DNA of 64,000 nt from Elysia chlorotica (taxonomy: Eukaryota; Mollusca; Gastropoda; Plakobranchidae), in the NCBI GenBank assembly GCA_003991915.1, contig RQTK01000232.1, forward strand, positions 362,912 through 426,911, read 5' to 3'. Positions 22,801 to 34,190 of the stretch are shown piece after piece; the stretch's first letter is position 1; each line of letters begins with the position of its first letter. The position numbers were made by a program, and so were the translations under genes. Under the pieces are notes generated by a model that was not told the DNA's origin, did no database searches, and saw only the letters and a program-made list of their open reading frames with translations.

Positions 22801-24745
22801 GAAAAGAGAAATTGAGAAAGAAAGAGAAAGATTGAGATTCTATTTCCACAGAGCAACTGCCAACTTCTTTCAGCAGAAGCTCTCTGCAACTCACCCCCTT
22901 GACTGCACGTGAGAGAGAATCCTTGCCTTCCACTCACCCATAAACCTGCGCCAAATACCTGGTCTAGAAATAGAAACTCGCAATCACACAAACCTGCCAG
23001 AGGTACATCTGTTTTCTGACTACACATTCCAGCCCAGAGAAAACGCCATTGTGGTATCCTCAACATACTATTACATTTCTCAGCTTCCACAACAACAAAA
23101 CTAAATGTGTTCTCCGTTGTAGTTTTTTGTCGGTCATAACACCGTCATGTTTTCCTGAATCAGATCTACAGCCTTTTCAACCAGGATAAAAATCGGTAGG
23201 AACAAATACCCATTAACAAAACTAATGGTCGAATCTAGATGTTCAGCAGTTTGGAATTAGATTCGATTCCACTAAACATGAGAAGATCGTCTATTTTATC
23301 AATATCTGCGTTTAGAAAAACTTGAGTCAATTCAACAATTATAACATTTTGCTTCTAAATGTCATTAGTTTGGATCAATTTGGAGGTCCTAGACATAATT
23401 TTAGCCATAGTTAAATCCTTATTAAAATGAATACTGCATGACTACAGGCGTTTGAAATTGTATCCAAAATCGTAAGCATGAGGCATAATTATGTCTTAAA
23501 ACAATCAGGTGATGCTAAAACATCGTACATAAATAAGAGAACATCACATGTATCTCAAGAAAAATAAAACAATAAAAAGAAGACATTACCCACAGTGAGT
23601 ATATTAAACAGAAAACTTGCCAGAGCTACAACAAGTCAGGTTTATTGGCCCTTTTCCATCCAAAAGGTAGATGGAAAAAGGAAATTTTCTCCCACCCCAT
23701 TAGATTGGCTAGATATAGATCTACATGTATATCTACGCCTCTAGATATTTGTCTACATCTCTAGCACAAAGATGAGGTTTTGCGATAGCGGGGCGCATCG
23801 GGAAATCGAAGACGATGGCTAAAGAAATTTACCCCGTCATCCAATCATAGCTCTAGCCTAGGGTTACAAAACCAATGAAGGATCAGAAAACCCGACGTCT
23901 GTCATTGTGGATCGCAGTTGCTCCCAACTCTGCTCTCCTTCCCCCTCTCCCTCCTTTCACATCTCTCATTTCCTAGCATGGAACGTCCATCTGATCTATT
24001 CTAATTTCTATATCTATTCTGTGGTCTTCACAGGTTGAACATTGACAGGACTGTTCGCTGCAAAAGATGATGTGCGCAAGTTTTGAACGGGCCTGAAGTC
24101 TATAGCAGTTGTCAATAGGTGTATTAATAAATTAAAATATAAAATGTTTGGTATCAGGAATTAGAAGGTGAAGCGGGCGTTATGGTGGTTTAAAATATCA
24201 AAAATTGAATGTTGATAATATGGGTTACCTTGGATTTTAGTCATGAGAATTTATTGAATTAACTAGTTAAACTTTATTTAAAACGTATCTCATATCAATA
24301 TCTTGTTGTTGATGTTGTTTGTTGTTATTGTTGGTAGTGTTGTTGTTGTTGATGGTGGTGTTTTTCGACCACTAATCGTTTTTTCTTCTTTTCCTATACT
24401 AATTATTTGCTCATTTTCTTCATTATACTTTTTATTTACACTAATTGTTCGAATAATAATTCATGGGATTCGGATGTAATAAACTTATATTGGAATTCAA
24501 AGTTGAAGTTAACCACATTTTTTTCAATGTTGGTTGCAGTGTATTTAGTTGTATTTGGATAATTGGTTTCTGTTTCCGGAGGCGGATGCCTGGGTTGTGG
24601 TATTTTGTTGCAGATCCCGACAGAGCCGAGCTCACAGCTGGCTGGTGGCAGATCTACCAAGGTTTGACCATACACAACTAATGAGAAGCGAAGGGGTAGG
24701 GCTGGGTCAAAGACAGACAGATCTTCTTCAACAGGTGCGCAGGGA
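22800..24745. other. Unique DNA, no certain gene
   Basis: GTT-rich patch at 24300-24360. The doubtful frame at 24436-24740 is listed separately. Confidence 0.55.
24436..24740 (-). other. Open frame without repeats beside a GA tract, doubtful
   Basis: About 100 non-repetitive codons in minus sense, including LRFSLVVYGQTLVDLPPASC and a Thr/Asn-rich end, downstream of a CT tract that also reads through. Base composition is slightly higher in GC than its surroundings (24590-24740). No domain is recognised and the splice signals are ambiguous. It could be a terminal exon or chance. Confidence 0.15.
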
Positions 24746-24748
24746 GAT

Positions 24749-24803
<55 letters not shown>

Positions 24804-24835
24804 GTGAGAGAGAGATAGATTGAAAGAGAGAAAGA
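24746..24835. repeat. (GA)n microsatellite
   Basis: GA run with TGA and GATA ends. Confidence 0.95.
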
Positions 24836-25149
24836 GAAACAGGTGGGGGAAAGGAGAGCGGAAGATGTAGAAAGAAATCTAAGCCAAGATCTGGCTTCTC
24901 AAACTTCAATGACTCAAACTTCAACAGGTTGTTTTGGCCGCTATTTTTTAGTTTTATCCTACGGTCAGGCAGACAGATAAAAATAGAGACAGCAAGAGAA
25001 ATATAGGGATAGATAGGGGGAGAGAGACATCTAAGCCAAGATCTAGCTCCTCAAACTTCCAATTGCCCCGGAATTCAGATATTTTTCTGGTTGTTTATTT
25101 TTTTTTTTCAATAGAAGCTGTAATGTACAGGTTTTGGTTTTACATCTAT

Positions 25150-25315
25150 AGACAGAGAGAGAAAAAANNNNNNNNNNNNNNNNNNNNNNNNNNNNNNNNN
25201 NNNNNNNNNNNNNNNNNNNNNNNNNNNNNNNNNNNNNNNNNNNNNNNNNNNNNNNNNNNNNNNNNNNNNNNNNNNNNNNNNNNNNNNNNNNNNNNNNNNN
25301 NNNNNNNNNNNNAAA

Positions 25316-25356
<41 letters not shown>

Positions 25357-25379
25357 GACAGAGAGATAGACAGAGAGAC

Positions 25380-25431
<52 letters not shown>

Positions 25432-25560
25432 AAGAGAGAATGAGAAGGAAAAGAGAGGGTGAGAAATAGGAAACAAGAGAGAGAGAGAGAGATAGATAGA
25501 GAGAAAGAGAGAGAGAGACAGAGAGAGAGAGAAAGTGAGAGAGAGAGAGAAAGTGAGAGT
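25150..25560. repeat. GA/GACA tract containing an assembly gap
   Basis: GA and GACA runs flank an N block at 25168-25312. The true repeat length is unknown. Confidence 0.95.
25168..25312. other. Assembly gap (145 N)
   Basis: Unresolved bases bordered by poly-A and GA repeat on both sides. Confidence 1.
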
Positions 25561-26525
25561 TAGGCAGAGCCAGTCAGACAGAGACAGAAAGAGAAAATAA
25601 AATGCACACAGTTGCTTAGTTTACTCCAAACTATTATAGAATGCAGGAGTTTGTAAGACTTAACAACAGTGATGTAGCTCAAGTATGATTTTATACATAG
25701 TTCAGTTTGTACATTAATTTATGATTATATAGTTCAATTTGCTCTCCAGAGATTGCCCTTAGCAAAATAAACTTCAGCGGAGACACAATAGTTGTCTTGT
25801 TCTGTCTTTGTTTTTTGTTGTTGTTGTTTTTAGTTGGGTGTTTACCAAAGCTTCCGCCTTGGTGTTTACTCGAGGCTTCCAAAAATAACAGACATAACTG
25901 ACATTCTTAGACTAGTAGGCTTGTAGGCCGAACAACAAATCCTCACTGAGTATCATTATATCCTAACTATGGTAACATTTGGACATAAATAGATCACTAA
26001 TTGCCTTGTTGCCTTGTTGTGAAAAATCTGTTTACTTCAGTCAAACCGGTTACATTGCCTGTTATTTTTGGTAGCCTCGTGTTTACTCGATTATTCTATG
26101 ATATGTTAGGGGTTTTCTGGTAAACGCTACACGTAGACATAAATAGCGGCTGAGGTGCGAACCGCCGGCCTACTGCTCGCCACTCCAAAGCCCTAGCTTA
26201 TCACCAACCATTAATTTGGTCAAGCAGTTATAGAGGTTATGACTGTTTATTTCTGGGTTTTGCCTGGTCTACCACCTGCAGTTTGACTTAAAGGAGATCC
26301 TAGAACATCCGAAAAGTCGCCCCCTGCCTACTGTTTCACCCTGAAGGCGCAACCTACGTCATTCATGTACTTTTAAAAAACCCAGAACAGTTCGAATTAC
26401 CCAGACACATTTGTTAGAAACTTTCCGTGAATCTTCTAATAATAAAAAAGTACCCCTTTTATTTATCACTTTTCTGTCCTTCTCCATCTATCTGTGTCTT
26501 CCTATCTATATACCAATAATGTCCA
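25561..26525. other. Unique DNA, no gene seen
   Basis: Short frames only. The GC-richer patch 26150-26210 has no splice-bounded frame. Confidence 0.55.
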
Positions 26526-26530
26526 TCCGT

Positions 26531-26617
<87 letters not shown>
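26531..26617. repeat. (TCTA)n microsatellite
   Basis: About 21 units with one TTTA interruption, followed by a GACA/GA run to 26650. Confidence 0.97.
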
Positions 26618-27017
26618 AGAGAGACAGAGAGACAGAGAGAGAGAGACAGACCTGTCTACCTATATCAAATATTTATCTATCTATCAATCAATCAGTATTA
26701 TCTACATATTTATTAATCTATTTATTTATGCGTTTTTCTCTTTCTCTGTCCCTCAATAACCCCCTCCCCCCTCCCCCGGTAAGCTCAGCTCTTCTCGCAC
26801 CCTCTGGTCCCTCACGTAGACACACACTGGACTCCGCTCACGGCCGATTCTCCCACACAAAAAGCTTTGATGTCCGGTAGCGAGCCAATGTCCGGTGATG
26901 CGTGAATGGACATCCAGGTAGGTGGTAACCTAATTACCCCAGTGCTCTCTGTTCTTGGACAGTGACAGCTGTTGGCTCTCTTTGCTGGCGTTGTCATGTT
27001 AAATGAGGTGTACACAC

Positions 27018-27420
27018 ACTCTCTCTGTCTCTCTCTCTCTCTCGATCTCTGTCTCTACTTTTCTCTATTTCACTTCCCCTCTTCTCTTTCGTTGTCTCTC
27101 TGTCTCTGTGTAATCTTTTTTGTCTTTCTGTCTCCCTCTTTCGCCGTCTATCTCTCTTTCACTTTATCCATTGTCTCTTTCTCTCGCTCTCTCTTTCCGT
27201 CTCTGTCTCCCCCACCCCCTAGCTCTATCTATATCTCTTTGTCTGTCTGTTTGTCTTTCTGTTTCCTCTATATATGATATTTCCGTCTGCCTGTCCGTCA
27301 ATCTCACTCTTTCTATATTTCTGCACCACCTTATCTCTCTTCCCCTCTTTCTTCCTCTCCCCCTTTCTCTCTATCTCCATTTCTCTCTCTCCCTTCTCTC
27401 CCCCCCCCTCTCTCTCTCTC
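27018..27420. repeat. CT-rich tract
   Basis: CT/TCTG runs with CCCC; frames here are artefacts. Confidence 0.92.
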
Positions 27421-27789
27421 TTGGATACCTCAGATACTCACAACCTACTCTTGGCCCCTTTTGTGCGTGAGATAATAGTATACCCACTCTCTAGGTGAGC
27501 ATGTTTTTGGCCACCCTATCTGCTGCACATACGGTGCAGTGATGTTTTTCTCGCCGGCAACTGACTATTATAAAAAAAAACCACCCAGTTCATGCAGAGA
27601 CGCACGCACAGATGAGTGCAAAACTTTCACTCGAAAGGGAAGTATAACAGCATCCAGTCTCATGCAGTTTATAATTTTATACCGAAAAAAGGAAATGTTA
27701 GTGTTGAAGTGCAAATGTGACGAGATAGTGGGTTACAAGGGTTACAATAGTATAGAAATAGAGACTAACGACAGAGAAAGAGTGAACCG

Positions 27790-27804
27790 GAGAGAGAGAG
27801 GGAA

Positions 27805-27855
<51 letters not shown>

Positions 27856-27908
27856 GAGAGAGATAGAGAGGGGGAGAGAGAGAAAGATGAGAGCGAGAGA
27901 AAAGAGAG
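27790..27908. repeat. (GA)n microsatellite
   Basis: GA run with GATA/GGGG interruptions, adjoining a SINE. Confidence 0.95.
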
Positions 27909-28042
27909 AGTCAGTTTAATGTTACCGGCTGAGACAAAGACATGGATTCTCAGCACTGTCTCTTAAACTTGTCAGACGTTGGTCTTGGGTCTCGACCACA
28001 ATACAACCTATAAAGTGCTGACTTTGGACGCTAAACAACAAC
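27909..28042 (+). mobile_element. SINE, 5'-truncated copy
   Basis: Contains GTCAGTTTAATGTTACCGGC, TTGTCAGACGTTGGTCTTGG and the tail TTTGGACGCTAAACAACAAC. It lies between a GA tract and the orphan exon at 28090-28216. Confidence 0.7.
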
Positions 28043-28089
28043 CCTTTTTACTCAGTGATCCTACGCCCTAACAGACGGTATCGCCCTAC

Positions 28090-28216
28090 CTGTAGCGCAG
28101 GCCGACCAGAGGCGGCTGTTTCTCCTCCACAAAGCAGGCGGTGCAGGGGATGAGTCTGCGGGTGGGCGCGCGCTCCTCAGTGGGGTCCATCCTCGTGTAG
28201 TGCTCGCTCATTCTGG
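28090..28216 (-). CDS. Orphan exon with CxxC motif, unidentified gene
   Basis: A GC-rich 127-nt island in AT-rich DNA. In minus sense a pyrimidine tract and GCGTCCAG precede CCAGAATGAG, and the exon ends CTACAG before the donor GTAGGG. The only sensible frame is open throughout: MSEHYTRMDPTEERAPTRR, then LIPCTACFVEEKQPPLVGLR and YR, with codon use like the unc-104 exons. The C-x2-C followed by GLRYR and a split codon could be the start of a ZZ-type zinc finger, but no second half is visible. I do not recognise the protein. No neighbouring exon was found, so its gene must have long introns or extend outside the window. Confidence 0.6.
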
Positions 28217-28274
28217 CTGGACGCAGGGGCAAGGGCATCAACACAACAATGAATGAATCTTCATTAAAAAATGA

Positions 28275-28360
28275 CCATAAGCGGTACGGTGGCTCACTAG
28301 GTAGGGCAAAGTGGTTTCTTACTAGAGGTCCTGGTTCGATCCCCCGATTACGCCGTCCTT
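28275..28360 (+). mobile_element. tRNA-like SINE head, other family
   Basis: TACGGTGGCTCACTAGGTAG, then GGTCCTGGTTCGATCCCCCG about 30 bases later: a perfect B box (GGTTCGATCCC) at the right spacing from an A-box-like element. No acceptor-stem pairing is present, so it is not a functional tRNA. Confidence 0.5.
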
Positions 28361-31300
28361 CTTTCTTACGATTGGGTCATTTTGAGTATAAATTGAGGGG
28401 CTATGACCACTGTATACAGTTGTGGGATAAAAGGAACTAATATTATAGTGCACAGTTGCCATTACTTTGGACGAAAATATTTTCACAACTACTCCAGCAT
28501 ATTGTTGTCTAGTAGAACGAGTTCTGAGTCTGGTTGATCTTTCTGTTACATACTTGGTAGCATTGGCACACTCTGGGTACAAACAATAGTTTGGCGAAAA
28601 AAGTGTGCACCGAAACAGAAGTTATCAACCTTAAAAATAATAAAAAAAATATCTTATCGAAGACGTAACACTTTTTTGTCCACGCGGAAAGTTACGAACG
28701 CGCAACTTTCAACTTGTTTTTTTGTTGTTTTTTTTACAACTTTCTGCAACTTCTGTTGGTTTTGCACTTTTTGTGACTGTTCACAATTTTAAAGGGAAAT
28801 GTAGCAACTAAAAATAAAATACAACAATTGCCGGTGTATATTTTGAACATTAAGGCAGACAAACAGACACCCAGACAGGTGTAGAAAGTCAGTAGTTGGA
28901 CCACAACATGCTGTAATTATTATATATGAGACATTGAATCCTAAAGAAACAGTTCTTTGTAGAGGTATCATACCAGCGCACGTTGATACTCCTTAAAAGT
29001 TCAAGTTTTATTATATCAATCTCGCAATAAAACAGTCAACATTCATGATATTGGTTCTAAAGAAAGCCAATTATCTAGACAGCCGCATTGCATGGTAAGC
29101 AAATTTTTGGATGCCTTGATGGTAAGGATAAAAAAAGGATAAAAATAAGGATGACACGATGTGTGAGGTCATAGGCCATATTTGTGTTGTGCGCGCAGTA
29201 CCTCTCTCGAACTCGAAAAACAAAATTTGTTGTCTGTCTGCTTCAGCTAGCAAAGACGTAACTAATCTTCCTTGATTGGTGAGAATCTAGTTGTTTTTTT
29301 TGTCGCTTTCTACCCCTGCCTGCCTGTGTGTTGCTCTCTCTGAACGTTTCTATCGCTTTAAAAAAAATAAATTTGTAATAGACCTACCATTTCACATTCT
29401 CACACCTTTTTGTCCCATATAGGCTACTACATTTTCAATCTTGTTTGTTCCACTAGTTTAATCTATGTTTAATTGGCTCATATTCTTTCGTGTTAATAGT
29501 TCCTTCTCCTCCCATCCACTTACACATTTTTTTTGATCGGTAAGAAATATTTAAGATGATTAAAATAATCTTTCAATTATAAAATGACAAAAACCTTGTT
29601 GATTTCTAGATAGATCTAGGTTCGTGTGCCTGGGCATGTATGAAGGCCTGTTTGAGTAATCTCACCTTACCTTGGCAGCCAACCCCTAGAGCTAGCATTA
29701 ACTATTGATATTAAATTGCCTATCAATAAGCTACAACTGCTGCAGTCCGCGGTATGTCTAACAGCTTACATTATTTAACCTTGCATCACTCGGTGTATCG
29801 GAATAATCTATACGCACGCTACTGGCAGCAATGAACAGAGCGTGAGTTCAAGCTCACTAACACGATTCATTTTTTGAGTTGTGTCGCCGCTGATGCAAAC
29901 ACAGCAATTGTTCCTCAAAGCCGAAACGTTTGACAGAGCGGAAACAAATATTCGCAAGCAATACTTTATATACGGTATGATAAATACCATTTATAAAAGC
30001 TCTCCCGCAAATATTCTTGATACTAAAACCTGAAATCTGATCCGTCGTTGACCCGTCCAAAACACTTGTAGTTCCAGACCCCTTTGGTTATTTTCTTGGT
30101 AGTTGTGTAATGAAAAGCGATTAAGTCCTGTAAAACTCGCCTACTGATAACGACAGTGTGGGACACGGCACCGTGTAGAAGATCTTTAAGGAAATCACTG
30201 TGACAATACAACGCACAGCCCACGACACCTTCAGGTTTTATTTCTGGCAACGATCAACATTTTCTTAGTTGGCTGTTAATGTCCCTTGTCAATAACTAGG
30301 CTATATTGTGGACGTGTCTCAAGACTGAAGTCTGACAATTTTTCTTGTTACCACATCCAAACGAAGTTTTCAATTCAATTTAGTCATAAGAAACAGACTG
30401 CCAACCAGACAGTGGTCCCCCAAAAATCCAATTTTATGCATAAATGGAACTCAGGAAACCACCCATGTTTACTCGATGCAATGAGAGTCCTGAGATGGTC
30501 ACAACTGACTATATAACACTTACAAAACTTAAAGGAGGATATGACACAATTCAGGCTACTGATGACAGACTAACGCCTCGGCTTGACAGGATAATGTGGA
30601 GGTGTAGCCATACGATACTACTTCTAATTCCATTCCAATCATTCCGAGTCCAACCCAACCCAACCAGTAACGACCAATTAATTCACTTCGAAGTTTTTGG
30701 AACCCTCCAGAACTTTGCTTTGTAGATAGTATAATATGTTTTTAAATGGAATGTACAGTCAATGTATCATTCATATCAAACTCCGCGACTTAGCTAATGC
30801 TTTTCTTTAATTTGGATATTATGTCAACTAGCATAGTATTTTTTCTAAACGACAGATTAACACTTATTGAAAAAACCATGAAAAACAAAATATTGCATGT
30901 TATATGAATTTTCCTCCTTCCCCACTCTTTCGTAACCGTGTGACAACTCACCTGTTTCAGAATTGAGCGATCAAAGTCCAGGTAGAACAAAACGTGAGAG
31001 TATCTGTTTGGGCACGATGCTAGAACTAAGTAGATCTACAACTCGATCACAATACACAGCATTGAACAAGACTGGCGGAGCCCATTCACATCAGGCACAG
31101 GTGTATCACCTGCATCCCTGTAGCCAGCCCAGGGGCCAGCGCTAATTCATTAACAGGTGGCCAGAGTGATTAAGTCAGCGAGTGAGTCGCTACTAGAGGG
31201 TTTGCGATACATACAACAATACCAGATGGCGTAATCTAGTCCCTTGAGCATGAGGTTTTCTGATTGTTCATTGGTCCCGTAAGTCTAAATAAGAGCTTTG

Positions 31301-31529
31301 GTTGGATACCGGTTTAGCTCCCCTTACGTAACGTCTTCACTTTCACTATTGGTCCCGATGTCGCAAGGCCTCCACTGCTTGATCCGTCACTCACACGGAC
31401 GTGTAAATCGTGTAACAGACGCGACTGTGAGTGGCAAACACACCAGGGCGTTTGGTGATCGCGCCAACAGTCAATGTGAGTTATATACTCCGGAGTCAGG
31501 ATAGTTCAACGCGATCTCAATGTAAATTT
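28361..31529. other. Unique AT-rich DNA with one SINE fragment
   Basis: Minus-strand frames of 67-75 codons at 29857-30250 have mixed composition but no recognised domain, and overlap one another in different frames. No splice-bounded exon found. Confidence 0.5.
30267..30362 (-). mobile_element. SINE fragment, diverged
   Basis: GGCTATATTGTGGACGTGTC, AAGACTGAAGTCTGACAATT and TTACCACATCC are reverse-complement body motifs. Head and tail are degraded. Confidence 0.55.
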
Positions 31530-31796
31530 GTTTGCTTTGTTGCTTAACGTTCAACGTCAGCACCATAATATAGGCTATTATTGTGGACGGGCTTCAAGAG
31601 CTACGTATGACATTTTAAGTGCAGCACACACAGGACAGGGTGGGTACATCTGGACTCCTGTATCAGCCGGTCACATTAAACTGACACAGACCCAATCAGT
31701 AGGGGACAAAATTGGACAGTGACAAATCGTGGGATTCGAACCGTCGACCTTCCGATCCAGAGACCAACGCTCTATCACATGGGTCAGTTCGCCCCC
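31530..31796 (-). mobile_element. tRNA-derived SINE, full length (head type 1)
   Basis: In minus sense the head ATGTGATAGAGCGTTGGTCT plus GGTTCGAATCCC (perfect B box) matches the copy at 6638. The body has GTGTCAGTTTAATGTGACCG and ACAGGAGTCCAGATGTACC, and the tail GTTGAACGTTAAGCAACAAAG. Confidence 0.8.
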
Positions 31797-32819
31797 GTTC
31801 AATGTCAAAATGTATATCATGTAAAAGTACAACGGATACTGTTACACTGTTTTAATTCTGAGTGTTTTATTCTCTTTCAAGTCAGGCGCGGTGGTTTTAG
31901 TCTAGATACCTGTATACTTATATACGCACCATTATTTGCAGATAAGTTTACATGATGGTCCAACACTGTGGACCCACTTCGCAACTTTTTCTTGTTGACC
32001 AGTTTTTTTATGACTGTGCCACATCTTAATTTTTCCCCGCCAAAGCCGATAGAAGCTGTTGTTTTTCACCGTATACCTCTGTCCGCTCTACAACATAGCC
32101 CGTACTGTGCTGGCGCGCCGTAAAAACAAAATCAAGTTTGTCCGCTTTATGTCATTTAAAGAAAAAGAAAGCTCTTTAAAAAGAATTATGCAACCGAGGT
32201 AATGACTGTAATTCTATTTCCATTTTGTCAGAACAAAACTAGGGTACAATATTTATTTTTATCAGAGTTGATTTGATTTCTACAAGAGAAAAATGTAAAG
32301 CGGCAGTTTCCGATAGCAAGACTGAATATTTTTTTTAAACCCTAAAGCACACACTCAGTTCAAAGTAAGCTAGATTAGATTTAAGTTTATCTGCCGGGAT
32401 AAAATGAATGTGTGCATTGATTTGAAATTTGGAAAAGTAAAAGAAGTTTAATAACTTAAAGTTTACTTATAAGAATGGATCTGGGGTGTTAGATGTCCAG
32501 GGCTCAGCGTGGATGCAGGCACCGGAGGCAGGCGCTGGGCAGATTTCAGTCATCACCACCCAAGCTCGTCAGGGGCAGTTCTAGTTCTACTCAATCCAAC
32601 TCCTATGAAAAGAACAATAACTGGCTGATGACCTTACTTTCCACGCCCATTATAAACACATTTAATTTTGTGTTTAAAATGGTTTTAAAGGTATCCGTTT
32701 GTCTATGCTGCAACTCCATCAAAGAATATATACTCTGCATTGACTGCCGGTGATGCTTGTTTTTTTATTTGCTTTTGTTTTTTTAATGGGGAGTAGCCTA
32801 CCGGTAGCTTAATCTATCC
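31797..32819. other. Unique DNA, no gene seen
   Basis: An 86-codon plus frame at 32493 (MSRAQRGCRHRRQALG...) begins in a GC-richer patch but has no family resemblance. Confidence 0.5.
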
Positions 32820-32935
32820 TCGCACTGCCTCTGTGTGGCAACACGTAAAAGTGTCGGACGTTAGACTTGAACCCGTCCTCAATATTATAGCGGTTTTAGC
32901 CTATATACTGCTGACGCTGGCGCTAAGCAAAAGCG
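32820..32935 (+). mobile_element. SINE fragment, diverged
   Basis: TGTGTGGCAACACGTAAAAG, GTCGGACGTTAGACTTGAAC and GCTGACGCTGGCGCTAAGCA correspond to the family body and tail. Confidence 0.55.
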
Positions 32936-33818
32936 AAAAAATATTCCCTAAACTGTATGATCTCCATCCCTTACCAACATCCTGTTTTTTGTGTCTTTTT
33001 TTTTTTTTTAATTTAAATAAATAGAGACAGTCTGTGTACTTCTGTCGCTCAAAACATACATATTCTACATGTCAACATTTAAGATATTTTCTGTGTTGAC
33101 GAATGTGGTAAAACAGATTCTTTTATCAAATTTTTACAAGATAGAAATAAGAAAACTTGACCATAGTTAGTAACACTATTATAGTATTAATATCTTACAC
33201 ATATACAAGTATAATTGAATGCGCATTTGGAGTCCACAAAGATGTATCCTGTGCTTCATTTAGTATACCCAGGCATTTGGCAGAGGTCACCATGATGAGA
33301 TAACCAAACTAGTCACACAGTTAAAACTAAGACGAAAAAGACATAACAATAATGAAAAACATGCACTGAGGACAAACAGCAATGAAATCAGCTTAACTCA
33401 AACCATAAAGCGTGTCAGACTGAACTGTACACTCTACCCAAAGCCGTTTTCCGCCTTAAGTAAAACTATCGTATCTAGTTTGGAAGGATATCCAGAAGTT
33501 AAAATATTCCAATTTTTTATTTTATCATAGACAACTCAACAGGAGACGTTTCCGAGATGCTCATTTTTGCCCTTCATCACGCCTTCCTTCATTAACACAG
33601 GGTATGGTTAAAACCCAGAGGGCTCCGAGTAATGGAATAGTCTCTTCAATCTCATCTCATACCAAATGGTTCATAGTCTAACACTAATTGTACTAAAGTC
33701 TTTTTATCTGTGTACAAGTTTCGCACCTCATAATAACCGATTGGCAAGCCGGGGCTTAGTTTGTCCTGCATCCTTCACATTCTGAACACACAGTGTGTAC
33801 ATTTCAGTCAAATTCTTT

Positions 33819-33919
33819 ATGCAAGGCACAACAAAATTTTGAAAATAGTTATCTCGTAGTGCAGCTCTATTCTTAGAGCTGCACTATACCTATTTTAAAA
33901 TTTTCTGTGCGCCTTGCAT
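33819..33919. repeat. 101-base inverted repeat / hairpin
   Basis: A perfect 13-bp stem, TAGTGCAGCTCTA (33857-33869) with TAGAGCTGCACTA (33874-33886), has a 4-base loop TTCT. Outer paired segments are ATAG/CTATT, AAAATTTT with its complement, and ATGCAAGGC (33819-33827) with GCCTTGCAT (33911-33919). It could be a microRNA-like precursor, a 3'-UTR RNA structure or a tiny MITE; no clear target duplication is seen. Confidence 0.85.
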
Positions 33920-34111
33920 ATTGATAACCAAGCTCTACTGCGACATTCACATTTATTTGATTATACAAATTCTTAATGTAGTATAATGGCAATTCATAAG
34001 CCATAACTTTCCCCCTATTTCTTTCCTCCTCCATTCCCGCAGTGTATTAATCAGAGCAACTGAACAGCTTCCTACTTTTCGTCCCCATCACAGTATGAGT
34101 CAATACATACA

Positions 34112-34190
34112 TGTGGTCAAGCTGTTGGTGCTTTGGCCTGGGAGCCAGGAGGTCCGTGGTTCAAAGCTCTACTGATACCCTCATCTATTC
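34112..34190 (+). mobile_element. tRNA-like SINE head, other family
   Basis: TGGTCAAGCTGTTGG fits the A-box consensus. About 30 bases later GTCCGTGGTTCAAAGCTC gives an imperfect B box. There is no cloverleaf ends pairing. Probably a relic. Confidence 0.45.

Noticed and set aside
26812-27015. Minus-strand frame in a GC-rich patch as an exon
   Set aside because: No acceptor at the proper place and competing stops in the frame that would use the possible donor.
28275-28360. Functional tRNA gene
   Set aside because: Good B box, but no acceptor-stem complementarity and an imperfect A box; better explained as a SINE head.
29857-30250. Two overlapping minus-strand frames as a transposase remnant
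   Set aside because: No known motif; the frames overlap out of register in AT-rich DNA and look like chance.
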